46,598 bases of DNA, from the IMG/VR virus record IMGVR_UViG_3300050821_023944, positions 1 to 46,598 of that record, one strand, 5' to 3'. The notes below the pieces were generated by a model. The model saw only the letters and a program-made list of their open reading frames with translations, was not told the DNA's origin and searched no databases. The position numbers and the translations under genes were made by a program. Every line of letters starts with the position of its first letter. Positions within the stretch are counted from its first letter, which is position 1. Of the stretch, positions 33,655 through 39,781 are shown in pieces. This stretch comes from a virus.

Positions 33655-33720
33655 GGGTCGAACCTCCTGTTTAGGTTTGGCCGGCCCCGGGGCGTTGGAC
33701 CGCCGCCGGGGCGCTTAGTT
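33655..33720 (-). promoter_or_regulatory. leader element C: minus-strand copy of element A
   Basis: Read on the minus strand: stem GCCCCGG (33712-33706), 15-nt loop, CCGGGGC (33690-33684), then GGCCA and ACCTAAACAGGAGGT (33675-33661, one base shift in spacing), CGAC and the ATG at 33654. Compared with element A, one stem pair is changed on both arms (C-G to G-C), i.e. a compensatory change. The stem, loop length and Shine-Dalgarno block are all conserved. Confidence 0.7.
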
Positions 33721-33758
33721 CCGAGGACCGGGACGGTAGCGCATCCGGGGATGTCTTG

Positions 33759-34463
33759 TCAATCGGGCAGCGCTAGGACTAGTTCAGAGTGGCCGTGGGT
33801 TTCGCGGATGCAGGCTGGCGTTGGTTCTTTGCCGACTTCCCCACATAGCCAGCCTTTGGAGAGCAAGCGGCCATTGATAAACGACGTTTTGTGGTCGGGC
33901 TTTCCGGACCCATGCAGATAGGAGCCCAGGACCTTCCTGGCGGTGGCGCAAGACTCTGGCCCTTCATAGATCGACACATCCCAATTGAGTTTGGTGGCGC
34001 TCACCGTGCCGCATTCCCTTGTGGTTGATTTATGGGGTATGAGTTCTCGGCCCGATGTGCGATCGAAGGTATGGGACTGGCCCACCAAAGTGCTTTCGTT
34101 TTCCGCGTAGATGTATAGGCAGACATGTATGTCTCGCGGAAGGCCATAGGGCAGGATTGCGAAGGTGTTGTCGGAGGCCCCCGGAGTGGTTTGGAGTTCT
34201 CCGCTCCACGCACTATGCGAAGCGTCGAAGGTGATGGGACATTCCACGCTGCTGGAGTAGGTAGACGCCTCAGCGAACCAATCGCACGTAGAGTCCGGTT
34301 CGGACAGATATTCGGGGCAGTTGTGGTGGACTTCCGCCGTTACCTGGATCTCTTCGCTTTCGGGCAGCGACCGGATAGTTGCACCCCCGCTATCAGCGAG
34401 TGCGCTTGATGCCGTCATGCCCATCGTTGCGAGCGTGGCGAGTAGGACGAGTCGCTTGGTCAT
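33759..34463 (-). CDS. secreted Cys-rich protein, 234 aa, paralogue of neighbour
   Basis: Signal peptide MTKRLVLLATLATMGMTASSALA, cleavage after ALA. Residues 25-145 form a beta-rich domain with several cysteines. Residues 150-225 repeat the domain of the downstream minus gene: ECGTVSATKL, SCATARKVLGSYLHGSGK, GWLCGEV and PACIRE. The CGT...C-x-x-A-x-KVL...W-x-C order is frequent in secreted proteins of soil Actinobacteria as far as I recall. Shine-Dalgarno gggagg lies upstream. Possible lysogenic-conversion or superinfection factor; this is inference. Confidence 0.75.
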   Translation of the reverse strand: MTKRLVLLATLATMGMTASSALADSGGATIRSLPESEEIQVTAEVHHNCPEYLSEPDSTCDWFAEASTYSSSVECPITFDASHSAWSGELQTTPGASDNTFAILPYGLPRDIHVCLYIYAENESTLVGQSHTFDRTSGRELIPHKSTTRECGTVSATKLNWDVSIYEGPESCATARKVLGSYLHGSGKPDHKTSFINGRLLSKGWLCGEVGKEPTPACIRETHGHSELVLALPD

Positions 34464-34579
34464 CTGTGTTGCCTCCCTTGGCCTTTCGTTTGAGCGGGCG
34501 ACAACGTATCAAAGTGTCCGAATGACCTGAATATCGGGGGTTCCTGGATGTCGATATCGAGCTGGCGCGCTGATGAGGA

Positions 34580-34789
34580 ATGAGCCGGAGTCGTTCAGTG
34601 TGGGCGCGGGTCGTCCAAGACTGGCCCCGGTGGGCCCAGGTCGCAGGCGTGCTGTTGGGGTCGTGGCAGATCCTGGCATGGCAGGTCTCGGGCCACGAAC
34701 CGAACCTGGGAGTCATGACGTTCGCGGGAGCGCTGCTCATGTTCCAGCGCGCGGCGACGGCCGCCCGCCAGCGAAAGGACGAAAGTTGA
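34580..34789 (+). CDS. small membrane protein of lysis region, 69 aa
   Basis: N-terminal basic part (MSRSRSVWARVVQDWPRWAQ), then hydrophobic GVLLGSWQILAWQV and VMTFAGALLMFQ as two short membrane segments, and a basic tail (RQRKDES). The layout matches small actinophage membrane proteins located just before lysis genes, possibly holin-like. The Shine-Dalgarno is poor. It is the first rightward gene after the two minus genes, so a promoter should lie in 34464-34579; I see none that is convincing. Confidence 0.6.
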   Translation: MSRSRSVWARVVQDWPRWAQVAGVLLGSWQILAWQVSGHEPNLGVMTFAGALLMFQRAATAARQRKDES

Positions 34790-34878
34790 GCTGGCTACGC
34801 CACCACCACCTCGTCCTGGTGTGTGCTGGGAGTGCTGTGGCTGCTGTCGTCCAGTGGGCTGGAGGTTTCCATGTCTAG
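34786..34878 (+). CDS. very small membrane peptide, 30 aa
   Basis: TTG start overlapping the previous TGA (TTGA), with AAAGGA 6 bases upstream. The product MSWLRHHHLVLVCAGSAVAA continues as a hydrophobic helix with WAGG near the end and stops in TAG at 34876-34878. It overlaps the next ATG by 8 bases. A single-helix lysis-associated peptide is plausible, but translation is unproven. Confidence 0.4.
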   Translation: MSWLRHHHLVLVCAGSAVAAVVQWAGGFHV

Positions 34879-35182
34879 GGTGCGGCGTGCTACTGCGGCG
34901 ATATGGCGGTTCCTTGACCGGATCGGTTGGGTCATCGCGATCGTCTTCGTCGCGATCGCGCTCTACAAGCTCCACCATGACGAGCAAGCGAACAAGAAGG
35001 CGGCCGCACACACTCGCACCGTCCAAATTCAGGGTGGTCCTGTCGCCGTGTGTTTGCGGGAGGTCATGGAAAACGTGGCTCCGTTGCTGGAGCGTGTCCC
35101 TACGGTTGAGCAGCCCCTAGAAGCCTATGTGCGGCTGCAGTCCAAGCGTTATGTGGGCGTTGTGTGTCCGGATAAGCCCTGA
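34871..35182 (+). CDS. single-pass membrane protein, 103 aa
   Basis: The ATG at 34871 follows GGAGG by 5-6 bases. A basic N-terminus (MSRVRRATAAIWRFLDRIG), one membrane helix (WVIAIVFVAIALYKLHH), then an outside domain of about 60 residues with two cysteines (VCLREVMENVAPLLE, VVCPDKP). The topology would suit a lysis accessory or an envelope anchor, but no family is recognised. One-base overlap with the next gene (TGATG). Confidence 0.6.
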   Translation: MSRVRRATAAIWRFLDRIGWVIAIVFVAIALYKLHHDEQANKKAAAHTRTVQIQGGPVAVCLREVMENVAPLLERVPTVEQPLEAYVRLQSKRYVGVVCPDKP

Positions 35183-35490
35183 TGTTCGCTGTCCTTCACT
35201 TCGTCAGTCAGGCCAAACAGGAAGGACAGCCTGTAGTCATCACGAGCTGGGTCGAACTCTTGACCGTTGTCTCGATCGTCGGCGTCCTCGCCTCCGTAGT
35301 TGTGACTGTGATCCGGTATTGGAAGGCGACGGAATGCCATATCGCGGGTTGCCATAAACACCAGTGGAAGAGAGTCGCCGGGACCGATCACGTGGTGTGT
35401 AAGAAGCACCATCCGGACGATGAGCCGACGCACGCACAGGTCCTCGAGGACCACAAGACCGCTCGCGTCGGCGTAGCTCGCAGTCTCTAA
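35182..35490 (+). CDS. membrane protein with C-terminal zinc ribbon, 102 aa
   Basis: A membrane helix around residues 22-46 (WVELLTVVSIVGVLASVVVTVI) precedes CHIAGCHKHQWKRVAGTDHVV then CKKHHP, a Cys/His ribbon. The order of helix plus CHxxGCxxxxxxxVAGTxxxVCxxHHP is a known actinophage type found next to lysis genes. Its function is unknown. It is followed by 23 bases and the endolysin. Confidence 0.7.
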   Translation: MFAVLHFVSQAKQEGQPVVITSWVELLTVVSIVGVLASVVVTVIRYWKATECHIAGCHKHQWKRVAGTDHVVCKKHHPDDEPTHAQVLEDHKTARVGVARSL

Positions 35491-35513
35491 CCCACCTCTA
35501 AGGAGGCGTCTCT

Positions 35514-36320
35514 ATGAAGGTTCGTTGTCTCGCGGCGCTCGCCGTGCCGCTCGCACTTGCCGGTTGCAGTTCGACCGTGACGCACACCGTCACCGAGTTG
35601 ACGCCGGCTCCGGTCGTGACCTATATCCCGCCGGAAAGCTCCGTGACCCCAGAAGGCGCGAAGCCCGTGGCGCCCCCGGTCTCGTTGAAGCCGACGGTCA
35701 CACACGAGCTCACGATCGACTCGACGGGCTTGCGTCTGATCGAGGGCTTCGAGGGGTATTCGCGGTGTGCCTACTGGGATCCCTACGGTCACGTCTACAC
35801 AGCTGGGTTTGGTCAGACGAAAAGGATCTATGCGGGATTCTGTTTCGCTAGTCGTGCTGCCGCTGAACAGAACCTAAAGCGGTCCGTCCAAGCGGAATAC
35901 GAGTGGGCGGTTCACGCGATCGGCTACCCGTTTGACCAGCATGAGGTCGATGCGCTCGACAGCTTCGCCTACAACGTCGGCGCGGGAGTGTTTGTTGGCG
36001 CTCTCAGGGCAGACCTGGCCAGCGGCCATATCTATGCGGCGAGCCGGATCATGTTGCAGTACGACCACGCCGGGGGAATAGTCCTCGCCGGCTTGAGGCT
36101 ACGCCGAGAAATCGAGGTGCGGCTACTCCTCGCGCCGGAGCCGAAACCGAAGCCTTCTCGGGCTGCGCTGTTGCGTGAGCGAGAAGCCCTTCGGGTTGAC
36201 CTGACACGCCACCGCTGCCGGATTGCTCCTTACCACGGTCGTGGTCGTTACCACGCCATCTGCCATCGCTGGCTCAGTGAGGGCCAGTCCGTTGACCGTC
36301 AACTGAAAGGAACCAAATGA
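35514..36320 (+). CDS. endolysin, GH24 lysozyme with lipoprotein signal
   Basis: 268 residues behind AAGGAGG. MKVRCLAALAVPLALAGCSS is a lipoprotein signal with lipobox LAGC (Cys18). Residues 65-215 form a GH24 lysozyme: LIEGFEGYSRCAYWDPYGHV then YTAGFGQT, giving catalytic Glu80 with Asp89 and Thr96, plus SFAYNVGAGVF. It cleaves the glycan backbone of peptidoglycan. The basic C-terminus has LRVDLTRHRCRI and HAICHRWLSEGQ, perhaps a wall-binding unit. Lipid anchoring or Sec export is unusual for an endolysin and suggests holin-independent export with controlled activation. Confidence 0.88.
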   Translation: MKVRCLAALAVPLALAGCSSTVTHTVTELTPAPVVTYIPPESSVTPEGAKPVAPPVSLKPTVTHELTIDSTGLRLIEGFEGYSRCAYWDPYGHVYTAGFGQTKRIYAGFCFASRAAAEQNLKRSVQAEYEWAVHAIGYPFDQHEVDALDSFAYNVGAGVFVGALRADLASGHIYAASRIMLQYDHAGGIVLAGLRLRREIEVRLLLAPEPKPKPSRAALLREREALRVDLTRHRCRIAPYHGRGRYHAICHRWLSEGQSVDRQLKGTK

Positions 36321-36697
36321 AGCTCCAGCTCCCCTCGTGGGCGACCACCGTGGGTGGACTCGTCACGGGCATCCTCGCCGTCCTCAACCAGACCACCTTT
36401 AGTTTCGCTGCCCAGTGGCAGGTTTACATCACGATCGCACTGTTCTTCTTGTCGGGTATCGGGATCAGTCCGTTGGTGGGTCCAGCTTTCAGGGCCGCGT
36501 TGCATATCTCGACGAGGGTGAGCTTGGTTATCTCCTCCGCGCTTGGAGCGTTGGCGTTGGCTGCTACGACCCTCTCGATATCGAGCGGGGCCAAGGGAGC
36601 GATCCTTGGTGTCCTGACGTTCCTCGCGGCGCTCGGGTTTGCTCCCACTGCGGTCGGTGTGAGCTATGCCGCTCGGATCAAAGGAGCACGGCGATGA
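36317..36697 (+). CDS. putative holin, 126 aa
   Basis: ATGA overlap with the endolysin stop. Three to four hydrophobic segments: about 10-25 (VGGLVTGILAVLN), 34-55 (VYITIALFFLSGIGISPLV), 68-88 (VSLVISSALGALALAATTL) and 94-118 (AILGVLTFLAALGFAPTAVG). It ends in a basic KGARR. Size, topology and neighbourhood fit a holin that permeabilises the membrane at lysis. No sequence family is certain. Confidence 0.75.
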   Translation: MKLQLPSWATTVGGLVTGILAVLNQTTFSFAAQWQVYITIALFFLSGIGISPLVGPAFRAALHISTRVSLVISSALGALALAATTLSISSGAKGAILGVLTFLAALGFAPTAVGVSYAARIKGARR

Positions 36698-37404
36698 ATA
36701 GGTACAAGCTCGGTCGCACCCCAGCAGTCCGTCCCGCCGCACTGAAGGACCTGAGCGTCTACGCGAAGGGGTCCTTGCCCGCGCCGCCCAGGACGGTGGA
36801 AGTACCGAAGGCGTCCTATCCGATCGACGGTAACGCGACCTATGGTGATTGCACGATCGCCGGGGTCGCCCATCTGATCGCTGCATGGAACGCGGAGACG
36901 CACGAGCACGACCCGGTCCCCTCGGAAGAGACGATCGTCCAGGAGTATTTCAAGCTCACCGGCGGTGAAGATACCGGCCTGAACGAGGCTGAAGTCCTCA
37001 AGGCGTGGCAGACGACGGGCCTGTTCGGTGAGCAGATCGCCGGTTATGCCACCGTCAACCCAAAGGACCTGCTGCAGTTGCACCAGGCTGTCGCGTTCTA
37101 CGGTGGCTGCTACTTGGGGATCGAATGCCCCGAGTCCGCGCAAGAACAGTTTGCCGCGGGAGAACCGTGGACGTACGAGGACTCGCCGGTCGAGGGAGGC
37201 CATTGTGTCGTTGCCCTTGGATACGGCCCGAACGGTGGATTGCACTGCGCGACATGGGGCGGCATCGCCGTTCTCGAGGCGAGCTTTCTAGCGCACTATC
37301 TCGACGAGGCGTGGATGGTCCTGCCGCACCAGATGGTCGAGGCCAAGGGTGATGCTCTCGGGATCGACCTCGCGTCGCTTGAAGCCGACCTAGCACGCGT
37401 CTGA
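36694..37404 (+). CDS. papain-like cysteine protease in the lysis cassette
   Basis: The ATG at 36694 overlaps the holin stop. 236 residues without signal peptide. DGNATYGDCTIAGVAHLIAAW carries the nucleophile Cys53. EGGHCVVALGYGPNGGLHC supplies His170, and ATWGG follows with Trp188. The KLGRTPA opening, TGLF.EQIAGYA and FYGGCYLGIECP segments match a wide bacterial family of C39/C1-like proteins I recall with the same motif order. Cys and His are both present, so it is probably catalytic. The role may be peptide or peptidoglycan cleavage, or host protein processing late in infection. Confidence 0.72.
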   Translation: MNRYKLGRTPAVRPAALKDLSVYAKGSLPAPPRTVEVPKASYPIDGNATYGDCTIAGVAHLIAAWNAETHEHDPVPSEETIVQEYFKLTGGEDTGLNEAEVLKAWQTTGLFGEQIAGYATVNPKDLLQLHQAVAFYGGCYLGIECPESAQEQFAAGEPWTYEDSPVEGGHCVVALGYGPNGGLHCATWGGIAVLEASFLAHYLDEAWMVLPHQMVEAKGDALGIDLASLEADLARV

Positions 37405-37898
37405 TGACGGACACGGTCGAGGTAGGCGGCGTTCTCAAGCGCGAGCTCGACGAGAACGTCGCCTACCCAAAGCACCCACCACGCACAGGGAGCACGATCT
37501 ATAAGCGCACCCACCACCACCTCGTCTATGACATGGACGCGCCCTGTTGGATCTGTGGTATCCGCCACTCGACGGGCGGCGCGATGGAGACCCACCACTA
37601 TCGGTTCGAGTGGGCGTCCCAGTTCGGTCTTGATCTAGCGAAGGTCGAGGCGGACTTCCCCGACCTAACCGACCGACAGAAGCTCGCGGAATGGGTTGAC
37701 TCGGAGGGCAACATGCTTGTCCTGTGCGCTGCACACCACAGGGGCAAGTACACGGGTATCCACGAGATCACCTACCCCGCATGGCTGTTGCAGCGCTATG
37801 AAGGCGCGGAGTTCTCGTTTATTGACCAGCACGCCGTACCAAAGGCGCACACCGGCCTATTGGCGAACGGTGATCCACATCCAGGAGGCCCGGCATGA
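37404..37898 (+). CDS. HNH-like treble-clef protein, 164 aa
   Basis: TGATG overlap with the protease stop. PCWICG (Cys48, Cys51), METHHYRFEWA (His64, His65), NMLVLCAAHHRGKY (Asn103, Cys108, His111, His112) and GIHEITYPAW (His120) give the order of an HNH/treble-clef fold with two structural Cys pairs. A metal-dependent endonuclease is likely, perhaps for packaging or recombination, though this lysis-region family has no tested function known to me. AGGAGG at its 3' end serves the next gene. Confidence 0.68.
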   Translation: MTDTVEVGGVLKRELDENVAYPKHPPRTGSTIYKRTHHHLVYDMDAPCWICGIRHSTGGAMETHHYRFEWASQFGLDLAKVEADFPDLTDRQKLAEWVDSEGNMLVLCAAHHRGKYTGIHEITYPAWLLQRYEGAEFSFIDQHAVPKAHTGLLANGDPHPGGPA

Positions 37899-38002
37899 AC
37901 CTCGACTCGAAAGGTGGCTATAGGCTCGCGTTGCTCGTCGCCGGCTTTGTAGGTGCTGGTGTGGTCTATGGCGTTGGCGAACTCGTACGCCACGTCCTCT
38001 AA
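37895..38002 (+). CDS. small membrane peptide, 35 aa
   Basis: The ATG at 37895 overlaps the previous stop (ATGA) behind CAGGAGGC. The product MNLDSKGGYRLALLVAGFVG continues as a Gly/Val-rich helix and ends LVRHVL. A single-pass inner membrane peptide is predicted. It overlaps the sigma-factor start by 35 bases. Confidence 0.55.
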   Translation: MNLDSKGGYRLALLVAGFVGAGVVYGVGELVRHVL

Positions 38003-38483
38003 CGGGGTGGAGCTAGCCGATTTCGAATCGTATGCTTGGTTCCTCGCGAACCGGTACAAGCCGTTCCTTGGTGGTGGTGACGAGGACGACGTGTTTCAAG
38101 AGGCGATGGTCTCGGCATGGTTATCGATCACCAAATGGGACGGGCCGGGTGATGGCGAGTCGTATGTGATGACGCACATGAAGTGGGATGTGCTCGACCA
38201 TATTCGTGCTTATCGCGGTTCGAAAAACGCTCCCGTGCTCGTCGCGTTCGAAGATAGTGTTGGTCCGGACGTGACGTTCGAGACGGTCCTCGAGCGGGAG
38301 CGTCTACGCACAATCATCGAGACCGTGCAGGGATTGTCGGGTTGGCAGCGGGCACGCATGGCTAACCGTATCCAGGGCTTATCGAACGTTCAGATCGCTC
38401 GAGCAGAGGGGTGTACGGTCACAGCGATCGACCGTTCGTTCTGGAAGACGAGACGAGCCCTCAAGCTCGCTCTCGCTGCTTAG
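37968..38483 (+). CDS. phage sigma-70-like (ECF-type) sigma factor
   Basis: About 171 residues from the ATG at 37968; GTGs at 37953 and 38007 are alternatives. Region 2 is seen in FLANRYKPFLGGGDEDDVFQ, EAMVSAWLSITKW and HMKWDVLDHIRAYRGSKN. After a short linker, region 4 is seen in ERLRTIIETVQGLSGWQRAR and LSNVQIARAEGCTVTAIDRS with a basic recognition helix. It probably redirects host RNA polymerase to phage promoters. The late position and minimal two-region size are noteworthy. Its stop overlaps a convergent minus gene. Confidence 0.78.
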   Translation: MALANSYATSSNGVELADFESYAWFLANRYKPFLGGGDEDDVFQEAMVSAWLSITKWDGPGDGESYVMTHMKWDVLDHIRAYRGSKNAPVLVAFEDSVGPDVTFETVLERERLRTIIETVQGLSGWQRARMANRIQGLSNVQIARAEGCTVTAIDRSFWKTRRALKLALAA

Positions 38484-38689
38484 ACGGGCCAGATACGTCG
38501 CAGCATCCACCGCAACCGGGGGAAGCGCGGCGCCGGATAGTCGCCGCTGACGATCCACGGGGGGATGTTGTAGAGCCGGGCGACGTGGCGCATATCGAAC
38601 CGCTCGGTCTCGATAGGTACCTCTCTGCCTTTGACGAAGGCTTTCCCGGCCGGGATGTTGATCGGCTCCAAGTGTCGAGGATTACTCAT
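38480..38689 (-). CDS. small protein with portal-like motif, 69 aa
   Basis: MSNPRHLEPINIPAGKAFVK opens it; RFDMRHVARLYNIPPWIVSG is close to the F-x-x-x-x-x-AR-x-x-x-IPPxxV clip motif of HK97-type portals. RFPRLRWMLRRIWPV ends it. It may be a portal fragment reused as a small regulator, or an independent small family. It converges on the sigma gene with a 4-base overlap. No clear Shine-Dalgarno. Confidence 0.55.
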   Translation of the reverse strand: MSNPRHLEPINIPAGKAFVKGREVPIETERFDMRHVARLYNIPPWIVSGDYPAPRFPRLRWMLRRIWPV

Positions 38690-38725
38690 CCCTGAATCTT
38701 ACCGCTCGTAGTGGAGGGTGAAGAC

Positions 38726-38875
38726 TCAGGTGAAGAGGCGATCAAGGCCACGCTCAATCAACCCTTGTAGTTCGCCGAACAGTTCGGCAAGGAGGTCGAA
38801 GACCGTGTAGCGCTTGAAGGTCGGTCCGACTGGGTGGCGTGTGGCCCTGTAGCCCTGGCGGTAGTGCTCAAGCAT
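38726..38875 (-). CDS. hypothetical protein, 49 aa
   Basis: ATG at 38875 (minus) to TGA at 38728-38726. Sequence MLEHYRQGYRATRHPVGPTF then a helical FDLLAELFGELQGLIERGLD, ending RLFT. Amphipathic helix; no known domain. The intervening 36 bases to the next minus gene suggest a two-gene minus transcript. Shine-Dalgarno weak (ggggtaag). Confidence 0.45.
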   Translation of the reverse strand: MLEHYRQGYRATRHPVGPTFKRYTVFDLLAELFGELQGLIERGLDRLFT

Positions 38876-38973
38876 TCGTCTAGCTTACCCCGTCGAGGTG
38901 ACGGGAAGGCGTCAGTTGGGTTGACGCGATCCATGCCCGGGTTGTGCCCGAGGCGACCCTGAACGGAGGTCTG

Positions 38974-39386
38974 ATGCAGTCCGACTACTCCTATCCCTCA
39001 TCGCCGTCCTCGCATTCGGGCCGGCTCATACACAGCACCGCTCCACGACCCTGCACGGTCAAGATCGGCACCACGCGGTACTCGGTCACGCTCGTCGGCA
39101 CCGCAGCCGAAGCGTCTTCGACCGTTTCAACCTCTGCGTAGCCAACCACGAGGCCGGCAACCCCGGTAGCGAGCTAGAGAGCACCGTCGACTGGCACATC
39201 GTCGACAACGGTTACGGCGGCGGTTTCCAGTTCGTGCCCTCGACCTGGTTGGCTGCCGGCGGCGGCCGGTACGCTCGAGAACCGCAAGACGCCACGCCGG
39301 AACAGCAGACGATCATCTTCAACTCGTACGAGAAGCGCGACCCCGGGGCTTGGCCGATGTCTGTGCCCGCTTGTGGTGGCGCCTAA
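38974..39386 (+). pseudogene. Rpf/transglycosylase-like secreted protein, frameshifted at its start
   Basis: An ATG at 38974 follows a good gGGAGGt, but its frame gives nonsense to 39141. One frame back, right after the ATG, the reading is a signal peptide (VRLLLSLIAVLAFGPAHT). Residues like FDRFNLCVANHEAGN, NGYGGGFQFVPSTWLAAGGG and DATPEQQTIIFN follow to the TAA at 39384. That is the resuscitation-promoting-factor/transglycosylase-like domain with the catalytic Glu in NHEAGN. The body is intact; only the join to ATG needs one base. Could be a real knockout, a base missing in the sequence, or a -1 slip. Confidence 0.65.
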
Positions 39387-39392
39387 CAGACG

Positions 39393-39416
39393 AGGGGCCC
39401 GCCGAAGCGGACCCCT
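39393..39416 (+). terminator. stem-loop after the Rpf-like gene
   Basis: AGGGG-c-CCGC / GCGG-a-CCCCT with a CGAA tetraloop, 9 pairs and one mismatch, 7 bases after the stop. No T-run follows. It could end transcripts from either side, which is plausible at the edge of the right-arm genes. Confidence 0.5.
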
Positions 39417-39551
39417 ACGCCGTATCTTGCTTGTGGGTAGCGTTCTGTTCGGCCACCCAGCGGAACTTCGTACCTAGCTGCTACGGACTATCTTAGGTGG
39501 TGTCCGGACGGCTTGTCAAGATGCAGGGGAATGAGCTTGCAGCTTGAATAA
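39417..39551. other. spacer without recognisable gene
   Basis: 135 bases between the stem-loop at 39393-39416 and the tRNA. No ORF, promoter or repeat that I can support. Together with 39624-39781, which holds only the hairpin at 39731-39759 and a -10-like CCTATAACG near 39695, this is a low-coding-density stretch of the control region. Confidence 0.5.
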
Positions 39552-39623
39552 GGCCCCCGGCGGGATTCGAACCCGCGACCTCCCAGTTAGCAGCTAGGTG
39601 CTCTTCCGCTGAGCTACGAGGGA
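39552..39623 (-). tRNA. tRNA, anticodon GCU (Ser codons AGC/AGU), without the long serine arm
   Basis: Minus strand 39623-39552, 72 nt, no encoded CCA. Acceptor TCCCTCG/CGGGGGC with a mismatch at 1-72. D-stem GCTC/GAGC. Anticodon stem CCTAG/CTGGG with loop CTGCTAA (anticodon GCT). Variable loop AGGTC only 5 nt; T-arm GCGGG-TTCGAAT-CCCGC. Serine tRNAs in bacteria carry a long variable arm; this body, with a T1 start, looks like an asparagine tRNA whose GUU anticodon became GCU. Function may be lost, or the charged amino acid may differ from the anticodon. Confidence 0.8.
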
Positions 39624-39730
39624 CGAGCATCGTAGCTTTGTTCGGTGTGGTGTAGGAGTCGATCCACAAGTCAGCACGGCGGTTTGAAGAAACCTATAAC
39701 GGGCGGATCAACGGGCCGTCCAGACCGCAG

Positions 39731-39759
39731 GCCGGGGTGACCTATCGGAAGTCCCCGGC
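39731..39759. terminator. GC hairpin between tRNA and RHH gene
   Basis: GCCGGGG (39731-39737) pairs with CCCCGGC (39753-39759), loop 15 nt. It lies just downstream of the minus-strand RHH gene and upstream of the minus-strand tRNA. No T-run on either side. Stem length 7 and loop 15 equal those of leader elements A and C. Confidence 0.45.
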
Positions 39760-39781
39760 ACCGAATTGAGCTTGAAAGAGG

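Noticed and set aside
34547-34556. Palindrome TCGATATCGA in the gap before the lysis cassette as an operator
   Set aside because: Ten bases of such simple symmetry are expected by chance in a window of this size, and no promoter accompanies it.
36299-36886. 195-aa minus-strand ORF opposite the holin/protease
   Set aside because: Arg/Ser-rich reading antisense to well-supported lysis genes.
39393-39759. Phage attachment site overlapping the tRNA
   Set aside because: A tRNA next to a control region suggests attP, but no integrase gene is visible and no second copy of the tRNA 3' end was found.
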